A stretch of DNA of 64,000 bases from Enterobacter sp. JUb54 (GCF_014298075.1 NZ_CP060418.1:1364001-1428000); one strand, 5' to 3'. Counted from the stretch's first letter, positions 36,833-47,176 are shown. Notes: generated by a model not told the origin, from the letters alone. Made by a program: numbers and translations.

Positions 36833-38956
36833 ATGCGCTCATATAAACTCGTTTTATTAACCGGGATGATTCCCTGTTCGCCCGTTTTGCTGGCGACCCC
36901 GGCATATGCGGCAGAAACCATGATTGTTACCGCAGAACCGCAAACGCAATCCCTTGATGATGTTACGCCTGCCGCTGAACAGCAGGCCACGTTGGGTAAC
37001 CTCGGTAAGCAGAAACTGATTAACGTTCCGTGGTCCGTGCAGACGCTGTCGGACTCTCTGACTCGTCAGGTGCAGGCCAGCAGCGTCAAAGATATCTATC
37101 GTTATCTGCCCTCCGTCCAGGGCGACGGTGTTCGGCCCCAGACTCGCGGCATGCAGGGTAGCGTCGTCCAGAACAACATGATTGATGGTCTGAACGCGGT
37201 ATCGACCACCGAGTACCCCGCCGAACAGTTTCAGCGTATCGAAGTGCTGAACGGCATGGTCGGCGCGCTATATGGCCCGGCGAACCCGGCCGGGATGTTT
37301 AATCTGGTGTCAAAACGGCCCACCGATGTGCCGCTGCGCAGGGTGACCGTAGGCGGCGGGACTGCTTCCGGTGCGAATGCCGCGCTGGATCTCAGCGGCC
37401 CGCTGGATGCGGGAGACAGATTGAAATACCGCCTGAACCTGATGGATCAGGACGGTAGCAGCTATACTCACGGCAGCCGCCAGCGCAACCAGTATGCCGG
37501 TCTGGCGCTCGATTACCAGTTGACCGATCAGACGGTGCTGGAGAGCAATTTCAGCTACTACCACTTCTATCAAAAAGGACTTCCCGGCTCCTTTGCCCTG
37601 GCAAAAGGCACCCACTTCCCATCGCCGCTTGACCCGACCAAAAGCAAATATGGTCAGTACTATGCCGGTAACGATGACACCACCACCACCGCAAGCCTGC
37701 ATATTAAGCATGATTTTGACGGTAACTGGTTGCTGGACGTCGGCGTGCTGCGCCAGATTGCTGGCCGTGAATCCACCACCGTGACCAATACGCTCACCGA
37801 TAATCACGGCCATTACACCACCACAACGGCAAACTCTGCCGCCAGCCGATTTACCATCAACAGCTACCTTGCCAATCTTACCGGCAGCGTGGAGACCGGC
37901 TGGCTACAACATGACCTGGCGGTGGGGATACGTGGATTCGTATGGAAAAACTACAATCCGCACGATGGAGGTACCCAAACGTTGGGACACTCATCGCTGG
38001 ACGAGTCGCCGGATTATGCCCGTCCCGCATACCCTGACTTTACCGACCGCTATCATTCAGCGACCACCACGCAGCACGTTTTTTTACTGAGCGATACTCT
38101 GACTTTCAATCCACAGTGGAGCCTGTTGCTCTCGGGTAGCGAAAACCTGTTCACCGTCGACAACTACAATAAAAGCGGCAATCGCAGCAGTAATCATAAT
38201 GACCGGGGCGCCAGCGGCTCAGCCAGCCTGATGTATAAACCGGTAGAGAATGTGACGCTCTATACGACGTGGGCCAACAGCATGCAACAGGGCGACACGG
38301 CCCCGACCGGGGCGAAAAATGCCGGAGATGTCCTCGACCCGTATCGTAGTCATCAGGTGGAGGTCGGCGCGAAATATGCGCCACACCGCGACCTGCTCTT
38401 AACCGCCGCGCTTTTCCAGGCCGAACGTCCGTTCGCCTACACCAACGACAGCGGTTATTTTGCTGAAGACGGTACGCAAAAGAACCGTGGTCTGGAATTA
38501 ATGGCCGATGGCCACGTCACTCGCAACCTGCGGCTACTCGGCGGAGGAACCTGGCTCGACCCACGTCTGCATAACACCGCCAGCGCCGATGCGGATGATA
38601 AGCAGGTGGTCGGTCTGCCGCGCTTTACCGCCAACATGCTGGCGATTTACAGCATCGATGCGCTGCCGGGACTCGACGTCAACGGCAATATCCACTACGT
38701 CGGACGTCGCGCCACCGATAATGCCAACGACAGCTGGGTCAGCAGCTATACCACCGTTGATATCGGCAGCAATTATCGCACCCGTGTGTTCGGCACCGAC
38801 ACGACCTTCAGGTTAGCAGTCACTAACATCACCAATCGTCACTACTGGACCAATATCGTGCCTGGTGCGCTGACGGGCTATACCGGCGCCGGTTACGCCA
38901 GCGCCCAACTCGGTGCACCGCGTGAAGCGACGGCTTCGGTTCAGTTTGATTTCTGA
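36833..38956 (+). CDS. TonB-dependent siderophore-type outer-membrane receptor
   Basis: The 707-aa protein has a signal peptide (MRSYKLVLLTGMIPCSPVLL ... AYA), a TonB-box-like stretch (ETMIVTAEP), a plug domain (LGKQKLINVPWSVQTLSDSL ... RTRGMQGSV-type and LNGMVGALYGPANPAGMFNL) and a C-terminal barrel ending ATASVQFDF. The plug sequence places it with the ferrichrome/catecholate-type TIGR01783 receptors; the ligand is unknown. The partner gene 8 nt downstream encodes a periplasmic iron/cobalamin-type binding protein. No permease or ATPase is in the window. Confidence 0.93.
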   Translation: MRSYKLVLLTGMIPCSPVLLATPAYAAETMIVTAEPQTQSLDDVTPAAEQQATLGNLGKQKLINVPWSVQTLSDSLTRQVQASSVKDIYRYLPSVQGDGVRPQTRGMQGSVVQNNMIDGLNAVSTTEYPAEQFQRIEVLNGMVGALYGPANPAGMFNLVSKRPTDVPLRRVTVGGGTASGANAALDLSGPLDAGDRLKYRLNLMDQDGSSYTHGSRQRNQYAGLALDYQLTDQTVLESNFSYYHFYQKGLPGSFALAKGTHFPSPLDPTKSKYGQYYAGNDDTTTTASLHIKHDFDGNWLLDVGVLRQIAGRESTTVTNTLTDNHGHYTTTTANSAASRFTINSYLANLTGSVETGWLQHDLAVGIRGFVWKNYNPHDGGTQTLGHSSLDESPDYARPAYPDFTDRYHSATTTQHVFLLSDTLTFNPQWSLLLSGSENLFTVDNYNKSGNRSSNHNDRGASGSASLMYKPVENVTLYTTWANSMQQGDTAPTGAKNAGDVLDPYRSHQVEVGAKYAPHRDLLLTAALFQAERPFAYTNDSGYFAEDGTQKNRGLELMADGHVTRNLRLLGGGTWLDPRLHNTASADADDKQVVGLPRFTANMLAIYSIDALPGLDVNGNIHYVGRRATDNANDSWVSSYTTVDIGSNYRTRVFGTDTTFRLAVTNITNRHYWTNIVPGALTGYTGAGYASAQLGAPREATASVQFDF

Positions 38957-38964
38957 GGAATAGC

Positions 38965-39978
38965 ATGAAAAAAATCGCCGCTGGTCTGTTGATGTTGCTG
39001 TTGGCCTTCCCCGCGCTGGCCGAACGCCAGGTAACGGACGACGCCGGTAACCGGGTGATCCTACCGGATCGGGTGACTCAGGTGGCGGAAGGCTGGTATG
39101 CGCACCACTCGCTGCTGATGACACTTGGCGTCGGGGACCGCATCGTAGCGACGGTTAATCGTCCGGATAGCCGTCCGTGGATGTTCTATCTCGATCCCCG
39201 GCTCACTCAGGCGCTGATAAGCCGTGGCCCGCACTTCACCAGCGAGGCACTGCTGGCGCGGGGTGCTCAGGTGGTGTTTGTCGCGCAGGGCAACGGCGAT
39301 GCCGACGCTTACCGCCAGGCAGGATTGGCGGTGATGGAAATGCGCTTTACCGACTACCCGTCGCTGGCCCATGCCGTGGCAACAACCGCTGAGGTCTTCG
39401 GTACGCCCGAAACGCAGGCCAGAGCACGGGCCTACAACCAGTATCTACAGCAGGTTCTTGCCCATGTCGGGGAGCGGACTCGGGATTTACCCTCTACCGA
39501 ACGGCCGCGCGTGTTGCATATCCAGTCGCTGAAACCACTCAAGGTTGACGGCAGCAATACGCTGATCGATACCTGGATTCAGCTGGCCGGCGGGCAAAAC
39601 GCCGCCAGCGGGATTGTCGGCAATATGCAGGAGATCTCCCCGGAGAAAGTCCTCGCCTGGCAGCCAGATGCGATCATCCTCGGCCCCGGATGCGGCGATT
39701 TAGCGCACTCGGCTTATGGTCAACTTTTCTCGACGCTGCAGGCGGTGAAAAAGGGCAAGGTCTGGCAGAATCCGGCGGGGGTTTTCCCCTGGGATCGCTA
39801 CGGCACTGAAAGCGCGTTGCAGATCCAATGGGCGGCAAAGCAGCTGCAACCGCAGCGCTTCGCCGACCTCGACATGACGGCCATCACCCGCGATTTTTAT
39901 CAGCGTTTCTTTGATTACCCGCTGACTGAGTCACAAGCTAAGCGGATATTGCAGGCGTTGCCACCGGAGGGGAAATAA
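38965..39978 (+). CDS. periplasmic siderophore/haem/cobalamin-type binding protein
   Basis: The 337-aa product has a signal peptide (MKKIAAGLLMLLLAFPALA) and the class III binding-protein architecture: VTDDAGNRVILPDRVTQVAEG, a long backbone helix, and EKVLAWQPDAIILGPGCG. It is related to BtuF/FecB-type proteins. It is cotranscribed with the TonB receptor, so it probably receives the same ligand. The absence of permease and ATPase genes suggests it uses an unlinked inner-membrane complex. Confidence 0.9.
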   Translation: MKKIAAGLLMLLLAFPALAERQVTDDAGNRVILPDRVTQVAEGWYAHHSLLMTLGVGDRIVATVNRPDSRPWMFYLDPRLTQALISRGPHFTSEALLARGAQVVFVAQGNGDADAYRQAGLAVMEMRFTDYPSLAHAVATTAEVFGTPETQARARAYNQYLQQVLAHVGERTRDLPSTERPRVLHIQSLKPLKVDGSNTLIDTWIQLAGGQNAASGIVGNMQEISPEKVLAWQPDAIILGPGCGDLAHSAYGQLFSTLQAVKKGKVWQNPAGVFPWDRYGTESALQIQWAAKQLQPQRFADLDMTAITRDFYQRFFDYPLTESQAKRILQALPPEGK

Positions 39979-39986
39979 TCGCCGGG

Positions 39987-40015
39987 TGGCCCCGCTAAAA
40001 CGGGGCCATTTGGTT
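39987..40015 (+). terminator. terminator after the receptor operon
   Basis: TGGCCCCG, loop CTAAAA, CGGGGCCA followed by TTTGGTTT. Confidence 0.85.
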
Positions 40016-40240
40016 TCAGTGCCGTCCCTTCTCATCCTGTCCGATTCCCCCTCTCGCTAAGTCATATCCTTCAAATTCACCGGTTCAAGCTGACGCAAAC
40101 CAGTTCACTTCTCCACAACCTCTCGATATGACCAGATTTTTCGCTGAAGAATGTTAATGAGAAGAGCAATTAAAAATTTAAAACCATTAACAATCCAATA
40201 ACATTAGCAGGCAAACATTTTATCTGAGGAAAATAATAAT

Positions 40241-41650
40241 ATGTCTACCACCCAGGTTCTGGGGGATGCGCCTTTTGCATCCCCAGGACACTCCCACACC
40301 AGCTTAACCCAGCGTATTGATGCCCTGCCGGCCTCATTCGGCCTGTGGTCGTTTATTACGCTCCTGGCGCTGGGCGGCTTCTTTGAACTCTACGATCTTT
40401 TCCAGACCGGCTATATCAGTACCGGTCTGCTGGCCGAAAACATCTTCCATACCGGACAACAGGGAATTTTTGGCATCTCGGATCAGGCCGCGTTTGCCTC
40501 GGCCACCTTCTTCGGATTGTTTATCGGCGCCAGCCTGCTGGCACCGCTGGCGGACAAGCTGGGCCGCCGCCTGACGTTCATGTTTGCGCTGGCGTGGTAC
40601 GGCGTGTTTTCGCTGCTGATGGCCTTTCAGAACAGCGCCGAAGGGGTGATCTTCTGCCGCTTCCTGGTGGGTATCGGGCTGGGTATTGAGCTGGTCACTA
40701 TCGATACCTACCTGAGCGAATGGGTGCCGACGCACCTGCGCAACAAGGCCTTTGCCTTCGCTTTCTTTATTCAGTTTCTGTCGGTGCCCGCCGTGGCGCT
40801 GATGTCGTGGATGCTGGTGCCGATCACCCTCTTCGGCCTCACCGGCTGGCGCTGGGTGATTATTTTCGGCGCCCTGTGTTCGCTGATCATCTGGGTGATT
40901 CGTAAAAAACTGCCGGAGTCCGCCCGCTGGCTGGAAGTCAAAGGCCGCCATCAGGACGCCCACGCGGTGATGAGCGAGATGGAACAACGTTGCGGTATCG
41001 CCCCTTCGGCACCGCATCAGCCCGACACCAGCCAGGCCCAGCGCAAAACCGGCTCGTTTAAAGCCATCTGGGCGCCGGAGTATCGCCGCCGCACGATCAT
41101 GCTGATGGTGATGAACTTCTTCCAGGCGATTGGCTTCTTTGGTTTCGGCAACTGGCTGCCGGCGCTGCTGTCCGGCCAGGGCGCCAGCATTACCCACAGC
41201 CTGCTGTACGCCTTTTTCATTACCCTCGCCTACCCGATTGGTTGCCTGTTCTGCACCCGTTTTGTTCACCGCTTTGAGAACAAATGGCAAATCGTGCTTT
41301 CGGCGCTGATGACGGTGGTGTTCGGTACCCTGTTTGCCCTGCAGAACAACCCGGTGATGCTGGTGATCTGCGGCTTTATGATCACCTGGTCTAACGCCTG
41401 GTTGACCATCAGCTACCACGCCTATCAGGCCGAGGTGTTCCCGACCCATATTCGCGCCCGCGCGGTTGGCTTCTGCTACTCCTTCAGCCGCCTGTCAACG
41501 GCGATAACCAGTATTCTGATCGGTATTATTCTGCAATACGCCGGGGCACCGGGGGTGATTAGCTTTATCGTGGTCAGTATGCTGATGGTGATGCTGTCGG
41601 TGGGTATTTTTGGCCCGAAAACCCGCGGTATTCAGCTGGAAGATATCTGA
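40241..41650 (+). CDS. MFS metabolite transporter
   Basis: The 469-aa protein has twelve predicted spans and the sugar-porter family signature between spans 2 and 3 (ADKLGRRLTFMFAL), with RKKLPESARWLEVKGR after span 6. It resembles the general metabolite:proton symporters such as the E. coli YdjE/YaaU group. The substrate cannot be deduced. It has its own upstream region (223 bp) and terminator, so is probably monocistronic. The start is behind GAGGAAAA. Confidence 0.9.
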   Translation: MSTTQVLGDAPFASPGHSHTSLTQRIDALPASFGLWSFITLLALGGFFELYDLFQTGYISTGLLAENIFHTGQQGIFGISDQAAFASATFFGLFIGASLLAPLADKLGRRLTFMFALAWYGVFSLLMAFQNSAEGVIFCRFLVGIGLGIELVTIDTYLSEWVPTHLRNKAFAFAFFIQFLSVPAVALMSWMLVPITLFGLTGWRWVIIFGALCSLIIWVIRKKLPESARWLEVKGRHQDAHAVMSEMEQRCGIAPSAPHQPDTSQAQRKTGSFKAIWAPEYRRRTIMLMVMNFFQAIGFFGFGNWLPALLSGQGASITHSLLYAFFITLAYPIGCLFCTRFVHRFENKWQIVLSALMTVVFGTLFALQNNPVMLVICGFMITWSNAWLTISYHAYQAEVFPTHIRARAVGFCYSFSRLSTAITSILIGIILQYAGAPGVISFIVVSMLMVMLSVGIFGPKTRGIQLEDI

Positions 41651-41660
41651 TAACCGCGTG

Positions 41661-41695
41661 CCGCGCCGCCGGGTAATTCCTGGCGGCGCGCTTTC
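41661..41695 (+). terminator. terminator after the MFS gene
   Basis: GCGCCGCC, eleven-base loop, GGCGGCGC, then GCTTTC. The T-run is short. Confidence 0.75.
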
Positions 41696-41784
41696 AGAAA
41701 CCACAGTGGCTTCATTGCGCGCTACCGGTCACCATGTTATTACTCCTGTCAGCCGTTATTATCCCCATGACAAGGAGCGTCATC

Positions 41785-42222
41785 ATGTCTATCAATGGAA
41801 AAAGAAAGTCCACCGCACTTCCCAGCCGGCTGGTGCTGGCATTAATCGCCGTTCTGTCAACGTCTGCTCTCGCGGCACAATCAGCACCGCTGCCGGGCGA
41901 TAAAATCAGTGCCGCTGGTTATTTTTCCCGGGGTGCTAACGGTTTTATGGCGCACAACAACGATGAACAGCAGGCGCTGGCCACCCTCGTTGCGTCGGCT
42001 GATGCCGTCAACACACTGGTGATGGTGGCCCGGGCCGCATCCACCACCCCTGCCGGCAAGCTGTATGCCGCCTGCGGGTTGCGCCAGCTCAATTACCCCG
42101 ATCTCATTGCGCTGTTTTCGCCCTCATTTGACCTTAAAGTCTCGGTGCTGCAAGGCGATATTCTGCACGAAGAATCCTTCGAAACGTTATTTACCCGTCT
42201 CAATCAGGATGGCTGCAAATAA
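41785..42222 (+). CDS. small exported protein of unknown function
   Basis: The 145-aa product starts at ATG 41785 behind AAGGAG. A signal peptide runs to about residue 31 (LVLALIAVLSTSALAAQ). The mature part contains two Cys, one in LYAACGLRQL and one near the end (DGCK), which could form a disulfide. I do not recognise the family. It ends 19 nt before the convergent LysR gene. Confidence 0.75.
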   Translation: MSINGKRKSTALPSRLVLALIAVLSTSALAAQSAPLPGDKISAAGYFSRGANGFMAHNNDEQQALATLVASADAVNTLVMVARAASTTPAGKLYAACGLRQLNYPDLIALFSPSFDLKVSVLQGDILHEESFETLFTRLNQDGCK

Positions 42223-42241
42223 TAAGTCTTCAGGGTAACGG

Positions 42242-43126
42242 CTACTCGTTAAATATCCGCTGAGCATCGGCAAAGCATTTTTCCGCCAGCGACGACACCG
42301 GCTCTTTATTGCGCATAATCAGCGCCAGCATGGAATCCACTTCGGTTTCGGCGATGGGAATAATGTCGAGGTTATCGCTTAGCGCTTCCAGACCATTGTT
42401 GAGCGGCATAATCGCGCAGCAGATCCCGGCCTGTACCGCCTGGATTATCTGGAAGGTCGAGTCGCTTTCAAACACCGTTTTCGGCGTCAGCCCTTTGCCC
42501 TTAAAGCTCATCTCGATAGATTCGCGGTAGTACATGCCTTTGGTGAGAAAACCGAGCGGCAAGGCGGCCAGCGTCTCCCAGTCCGGGGTGCCCTGGGCAA
42601 ACTGAAAATGGCGTTTATCGTGCAGCAGCCCCATCCGCGTGGTCGGCAGCCACTGCACGTGGAACAGCTGACTGTCGACATGGTGCAGATAACAGATCCC
42701 AAGATCGAGCTGGTTGCGGCTCACGCCGTCGATAATCTGCTCAGAAGTCAGCGACAGCAGGCTGAACTGCAGCTCGGGATATTTCTCGCTGAGCGGTTTA
42801 ATCAACTGCATCGGGTTCAGGCTGGCTAGCGGCACCATTCCTACCCGCAGCTGCCCCACCATCTGACCGCGGCAAATCGCCGCTTCCGCTTCCAGCCCGT
42901 CATGGGCCGCCAGCAGCGCCCGCGCCCACGCCAGAATGCGCTCGCCCTCCGCCGTAAAGCCCTCGAAGCGCTGTCCTCGCTGGATCAGCACCAGATTCAG
43001 CTCCTCTTCCAGACTGCGGATACGCATGGATAAAGTGGGCTGGGTGATATGGCAAAGCGCCGCGGCCTGACCAAAGTGACGGGTTTGATCGAGGGCGATC
43101 AGGTATTTGAGCTGTTTGATATCCAT
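42242..43126 (-). CDS. LysR-family transcriptional regulator
   Basis: The 294-aa regulator from ATG 43126 has the N-terminal helix-turn-helix (HFGQAAALCHITQPTLSMRI) and a co-inducer domain from about residue 90 (GQLRVGMVPLASLNPMQLI). The upstream extension to 43204 lacks a ribosome site. It lies on the same strand 227 bp downstream of the YdeP-type gene, a placement suggesting a role in its control, though LysR genes are more often divergent from their targets. Confidence 0.9.
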   Translation of the reverse strand: MDIKQLKYLIALDQTRHFGQAAALCHITQPTLSMRIRSLEEELNLVLIQRGQRFEGFTAEGERILAWARALLAAHDGLEAEAAICRGQMVGQLRVGMVPLASLNPMQLIKPLSEKYPELQFSLLSLTSEQIIDGVSRNQLDLGICYLHHVDSQLFHVQWLPTTRMGLLHDKRHFQFAQGTPDWETLAALPLGFLTKGMYYRESIEMSFKGKGLTPKTVFESDSTFQIIQAVQAGICCAIMPLNNGLEALSDNLDIIPIAETEVDSMLALIMRNKEPVSSLAEKCFADAQRIFNE

Positions 43127-43353
43127 GGTTGACCCGGTGTAGAACCGTCCGCTAATGACGAACCTCGCGACGATGCAGACCTCGTTCGTCGCGGAAAAAA
43201 ACATGTTAGCTAAATGTTACGTTCCGCATCGGCCAAATACAAGCCGCGCCGGGAATACGCAGGCGATACCGTGCTGTTCAGTACCGGTGATTGGGGGGAT
43301 GTCAATGGTGACCATCCGACCGCCGGTGGGTACCGGCAGCCGGACGGGAGGGA

Positions 43354-45654
43354 TTAGCGCACGCCTGCGAGCGGCAGGATCTCTTTCGAACGCAGAGTCA
43401 GACGAATCGGCACCGATTTATACGACGGCGTGCCGCTCTCTTGATCGATATAGTCCAGCGGAACCAGCACGTTAGCTTCCGGATAGTAGGCGCCGACGGT
43501 ACCGGGAGCGATGCTGTAGGCCACCAGGGTAATATCCTCCAGCCGCAGGTCGCTGTCCGGCAAGGCGGTGGTGATATCCACCCGGTCACCATGCTCAAAC
43601 CCCTGCTTCGCCATATCCTGCTCGTTCATAAACAGCACGTCACGGCGGCCGAAAATGCCGCGGTAGCGGTCATCCATAGCGTAAATGGTGGTGTTGTACT
43701 GATCGTGGCTGCGCAAGGTCACCAGGCGCATTACCTCCTCGCCTTCGACCTGCACATTTTCATGAACCCCGTGGAACACCGAGAACATCGCCTTACCGCT
43801 CGGGGTCGGCCAGATACGCTCCGTCGGCGGCAGCGGCATCCGGAAACCGCCCGGGTGGCGAATGCGCTGGTTGTAGTTGTCAAAACCGGGGATGGTGCGC
43901 TCGATCAGATCGCGGATACGATCGTAGTCCGCCACCAGCGAAAGCCAGTCGATTTTAGTGGCGGGCAACGCCGCCATCGCCATACCGGCCACAATCGCCG
44001 GCTCCGAACGCAGCTGCGGCGAAGCCGGTTTCAGCTTGCCCGACGAGGCGTGAACCATCGACATCGAATCTTCCACGGTGATCGACTGGCGCCCGGTCTC
44101 CTGTTCATCCAGCTCGGTACGCCCCAGGCACGGCAGAATAAAGGTCTCTTTCGCCACCAGCAGATGCGAGCGGTTCAGTTTGGTGCCAACATGCACGCTG
44201 AGATCCAGCCCGCGCATCGCCGGGAAGGCCCGCTCATGATCGGGCATCGCCACCGCAAAGTTACCGCCCAGGCACAACAGCACCTTCGATTTACCCTCGA
44301 TCATCGCCTGCAGCGCTTTCACCGCATCATGGCCATGTTGCTGCGGCGGCACGAAACCAAACTCCGCCTGCAACTTCGCGAGGAAGCTGGCGCTCGGTTT
44401 CTCGGTAATGCCGACGGTGCGGTTTCCCTGAACGTTTGAGTGACCGCGCAACGGGCAGATCCCGGCGCCGGGTTTACCGATATTGCCGCGCATCAGCAGC
44501 AGGTCGGCGATCAGCCGAACGTTCGAGGTCCCTTTATTGTGCTGGGTGATCCCCATGCCGTAGGTGACGATCGTCGCCTTTGATGCCGCATAGGCCTGCG
44601 CCACCCGCTGCAGGTCCGCGCGGGTCAGGCCGGATTCACGCTCGATATCCTGCCACTGGGTGGCGAGTAAATCGTCGGCGAAGGCCTGAAAGTTCTGGGT
44701 ATGCTCGGCGATAAACTGCCGGTCGAGCACGTTACCCTGCGCTTCTTCCATCTCCAGCAGCGCCCGGGCAATGCCCTTCAGCGCCGCCGCGTCGCCGCCC
44801 GCCTTGACCTGGAAATAGGTTGAGGCGATATCCGTGGAGCCATAGGTCGCCATCTCGATAACGTTTTGCGGATCGGCAAAACGCTCCAGCGCGCGTTCTT
44901 TCAACGGGTTAAAGACGATAATCGGCACCCCACGGCGCGACAGTTCATGCAACGTGCCCATCATGCGCGGATGGTTGGTGCCGGGGTTATGGCCGATAGA
45001 AATCACCAGTTCGGTGGTGTCAAAGTCATCCAGCGAAACCGTGCCTTTGCCAATCCCGATCGACTGCGGCAGCCCGACGCTGGTCGATTCATGGCACATA
45101 TTGGAGCAATCCGGGAAGTTGTTGGTACCCAGTTCGCGAGCAAACAACTGGAACAGATAAGCCGCTTCGTTGGAGGCACGACCGGAGGTATATAATTCCA
45201 CTTCGTCCGGCGCCATGGTGCTGACCACCTCGCCGATACGCGCGAAAGCCTGCTCCCATGAGGTTGGACGCAGCGTGTCGCTGCCCCGGTCGTAGACCAG
45301 CGGCGTGGTGATACGCCCGTAGCCTTCCAGTTCAAAATCGCTTTTTGCCAGCAGCGAGCTGACGGTGTTTGCCGCCAGAAATGCCGGGGTCACGCGCTTG
45401 CTGGTCGCTTCCCAGGTCACCGCTTTGGCACCGTTTTCACAAAACTGGAAGGTCGACTTGTGCTCTTTGTCCGGCCACGCGCAGCCGGGGCAGTCAAAAC
45501 CATCCGGTTGGTTGGTGCGAAGCAGCGTTTGCGGCGCAACGAGGGCATCCATTTGGGTACGCACAGCAATGGCGGTCGCTTTCAGCGCGCCCCAGCCGCC
45601 GGCCGGACCGTCATAAGGATGCACGCCAGGCACTGCGCGTCTTTTCATGTTCAT
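43354..45654 (-). CDS. YdeP/FdhF-type molybdopterin oxidoreductase
   Basis: The 766-aa cytoplasmic protein is related to formate dehydrogenase alpha subunits and to E. coli YdeP, which is linked to acid resistance. A Cys pair near the N-terminus (FDCPGCAW) probably contributes to an iron-sulfur centre. Molybdopterin-binding blocks are visible: TYGMGITQHNKGTSNVRLIA, GNIGKPGAGICPLRGHSNVQ, and the C-terminal RSHDQYNTTIY and AYYPEANVLVPLDY. No signal peptide is present. The start is behind GGAGC. Electron donor and acceptor are unknown. Bestrophin-type and LysR genes flank it. Confidence 0.92.
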   Translation of the reverse strand: MNMKRRAVPGVHPYDGPAGGWGALKATAIAVRTQMDALVAPQTLLRTNQPDGFDCPGCAWPDKEHKSTFQFCENGAKAVTWEATSKRVTPAFLAANTVSSLLAKSDFELEGYGRITTPLVYDRGSDTLRPTSWEQAFARIGEVVSTMAPDEVELYTSGRASNEAAYLFQLFARELGTNNFPDCSNMCHESTSVGLPQSIGIGKGTVSLDDFDTTELVISIGHNPGTNHPRMMGTLHELSRRGVPIIVFNPLKERALERFADPQNVIEMATYGSTDIASTYFQVKAGGDAAALKGIARALLEMEEAQGNVLDRQFIAEHTQNFQAFADDLLATQWQDIERESGLTRADLQRVAQAYAASKATIVTYGMGITQHNKGTSNVRLIADLLLMRGNIGKPGAGICPLRGHSNVQGNRTVGITEKPSASFLAKLQAEFGFVPPQQHGHDAVKALQAMIEGKSKVLLCLGGNFAVAMPDHERAFPAMRGLDLSVHVGTKLNRSHLLVAKETFILPCLGRTELDEQETGRQSITVEDSMSMVHASSGKLKPASPQLRSEPAIVAGMAMAALPATKIDWLSLVADYDRIRDLIERTIPGFDNYNQRIRHPGGFRMPLPPTERIWPTPSGKAMFSVFHGVHENVQVEGEEVMRLVTLRSHDQYNTTIYAMDDRYRGIFGRRDVLFMNEQDMAKQGFEHGDRVDITTALPDSDLRLEDITLVAYSIAPGTVGAYYPEANVLVPLDYIDQESGTPSYKSVPIRLTLRSKEILPLAGVR

Positions 45655-45832
45655 ATCTGCTCCTGAATGCCCGTCGAACGGCGGGTCGACGTAAAAACGA
45701 TACGTCCGCCGCGATAACCGCAGGCGGACGTTTTGTTAACGAAAGCATAACAATCAGGCGCAGAACTGTATAATCAATGTTATCTATCACGCGTTAGATT
45801 TAACTTATTTAACAGTCATGCCCGGCAGTCGA

Positions 45833-46750
45833 TCAGGTCAGGTTGTAGTAGCGGTCGGGACGCAGCGGCTCCGGTAGCGGGTGCTGGCCGGTCATATCCA
45901 GCAGGTTGCGCTCAATGGTGTTGCACATGGCGTTGAGGGGTAAATCGTTCGCCGCGGTGCCAAACGGATCTTCCAGCTCTTCCGCCAGCGAATCCCAGGA
46001 CAAAAAGGTGTACGAGATAAACACCGAGACAAACGGCGTCATGTAGTGCAGATCCCCCACCAGAGCGAACGGCAGCAACGAGCAGAACAGGTAGACGGTG
46101 CGCTGCAAAATCAGGGTATAAGCAAACGGCACCGGCGTGCCGGCCAGCCGCTCGCAGCCGCCAAGCACATGAGCCAACTCGTCGAGTTTATTGTCCATCA
46201 GGCCGTAGGTGATATCGCTCACCTTGCCGTCGGCCCGCAGCTGTCCTAACTCGTTGCCCACCAGCACCAGGATGCGGTTAGTCGGCATCGCGCTGCCGAG
46301 GATCTCCGCCACCGTTTCTGCAGGCAGTAGCCGGTTGAGGTCGGCCTGGGGATCGGTTTTTCGCAACTGGTGTTTCAGGCTCCAGCCGAAGGCAACCAGA
46401 TAGCTGGCGATTTTTTGATGGGTGTGATGCTCTGCCGGCAGGATGTTTTTCAGCTGCCGCATCAGGGTGCGCTCGGCAATCAGCACCGTGCCCCACAGAT
46501 TGCGCGCTTCGACAAAACGGTTGTAGCTGGCGCTGTTACGAAAGCCGAGGAAAATGGCGATGGCAATCCCCAGTAAGCTAAACGGCGCCACGGTCAGGTG
46601 GATCCCCAGCTGTTCATACCACTGATAGCTGATGATGGCGGTCACCGACATCAGGACATTCAACAGCAGGCGAAAAACGATTTTTGACAGCACGGAGCCA
46701 TGCCAGTCAAACAGGCGAAGAAACCAGTGTTGTTCTGGTCGAATGATCAT
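45833..46750 (-). CDS. bestrophin-family ion channel (YneE-type)
   Basis: The 305-aa membrane protein has bestrophin features: FRNSASYNRFVEARNLWG, a family hallmark, two N-terminal hydrophobic segments (LLLNVLMSVTAIISY; LLGIAIAIFLGF) and the acidic EELEDPFG motif near residue 255. Bacterial bestrophins form pentameric ion channels in the inner membrane; the Klebsiella homologue was used for a crystal structure. Regulation is not evident. Confidence 0.95.
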   Translation of the reverse strand: MIIRPEQHWFLRLFDWHGSVLSKIVFRLLLNVLMSVTAIISYQWYEQLGIHLTVAPFSLLGIAIAIFLGFRNSASYNRFVEARNLWGTVLIAERTLMRQLKNILPAEHHTHQKIASYLVAFGWSLKHQLRKTDPQADLNRLLPAETVAEILGSAMPTNRILVLVGNELGQLRADGKVSDITYGLMDNKLDELAHVLGGCERLAGTPVPFAYTLILQRTVYLFCSLLPFALVGDLHYMTPFVSVFISYTFLSWDSLAEELEDPFGTAANDLPLNAMCNTIERNLLDMTGQHPLPEPLRPDRYYNLT

Positions 46751-47176
46751 GAGCTAACTTCCTGAATGCCGATTCTGGCAATAGCGTCAGGCTATTAACC
46801 GATTGGCTTATTGTATTGAACAAATCCCCGGCATACTGCAAGCGTACGCGCGTTGGTGAATAACCATAAACCAGCGATGGAATAATGGCGGATCAAGTAT
46901 GGTCCCTTTTTCGCGTTCAGGCAATCCTGCACCTGCGGCGCGTGGAACCAGCTATCATGCGGCATCGGCCGCCGTAGTGGCGATAAACAGCAAATAGCGG
47001 CCATTTTCTCGCCAGCGTGGGAAATAACGTCCGCGCACGTTTCGGCACCCGAAATAATACGTTTGCGCGGGCGAAATATATACTAACGAAATAACGTCCG
47101 GCACCGGAAAAATAGCATTATCATGGGGCATGTCGCGCCAGGAAATAATGAATACACACTCATTTATATATGTTAA
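46751..47176. other. intergenic region with iterated GAAATA motifs
   Basis: No supported gene. A 13-bp direct repeat GAAATAACGTCCG occurs at 47021-47033 and 47088-47100, and GAAATA also starts at 47051, 47073 and 47142, all on the plus strand. A 69-codon minus frame (46795-47004) has no homology I recognise. Confidence 0.5.

Noticed and set aside
40334..41449. 371-codon minus-strand frame inside the MFS gene
   Set aside because: Its translation is low-complexity Gln/His/Arg-rich, typical of the complement of membrane-protein codons.
46795..47004. 69-codon minus-strand frame
   Set aside because: No ribosome site, signal or recognised similarity; the surrounding DNA looks intergenic.
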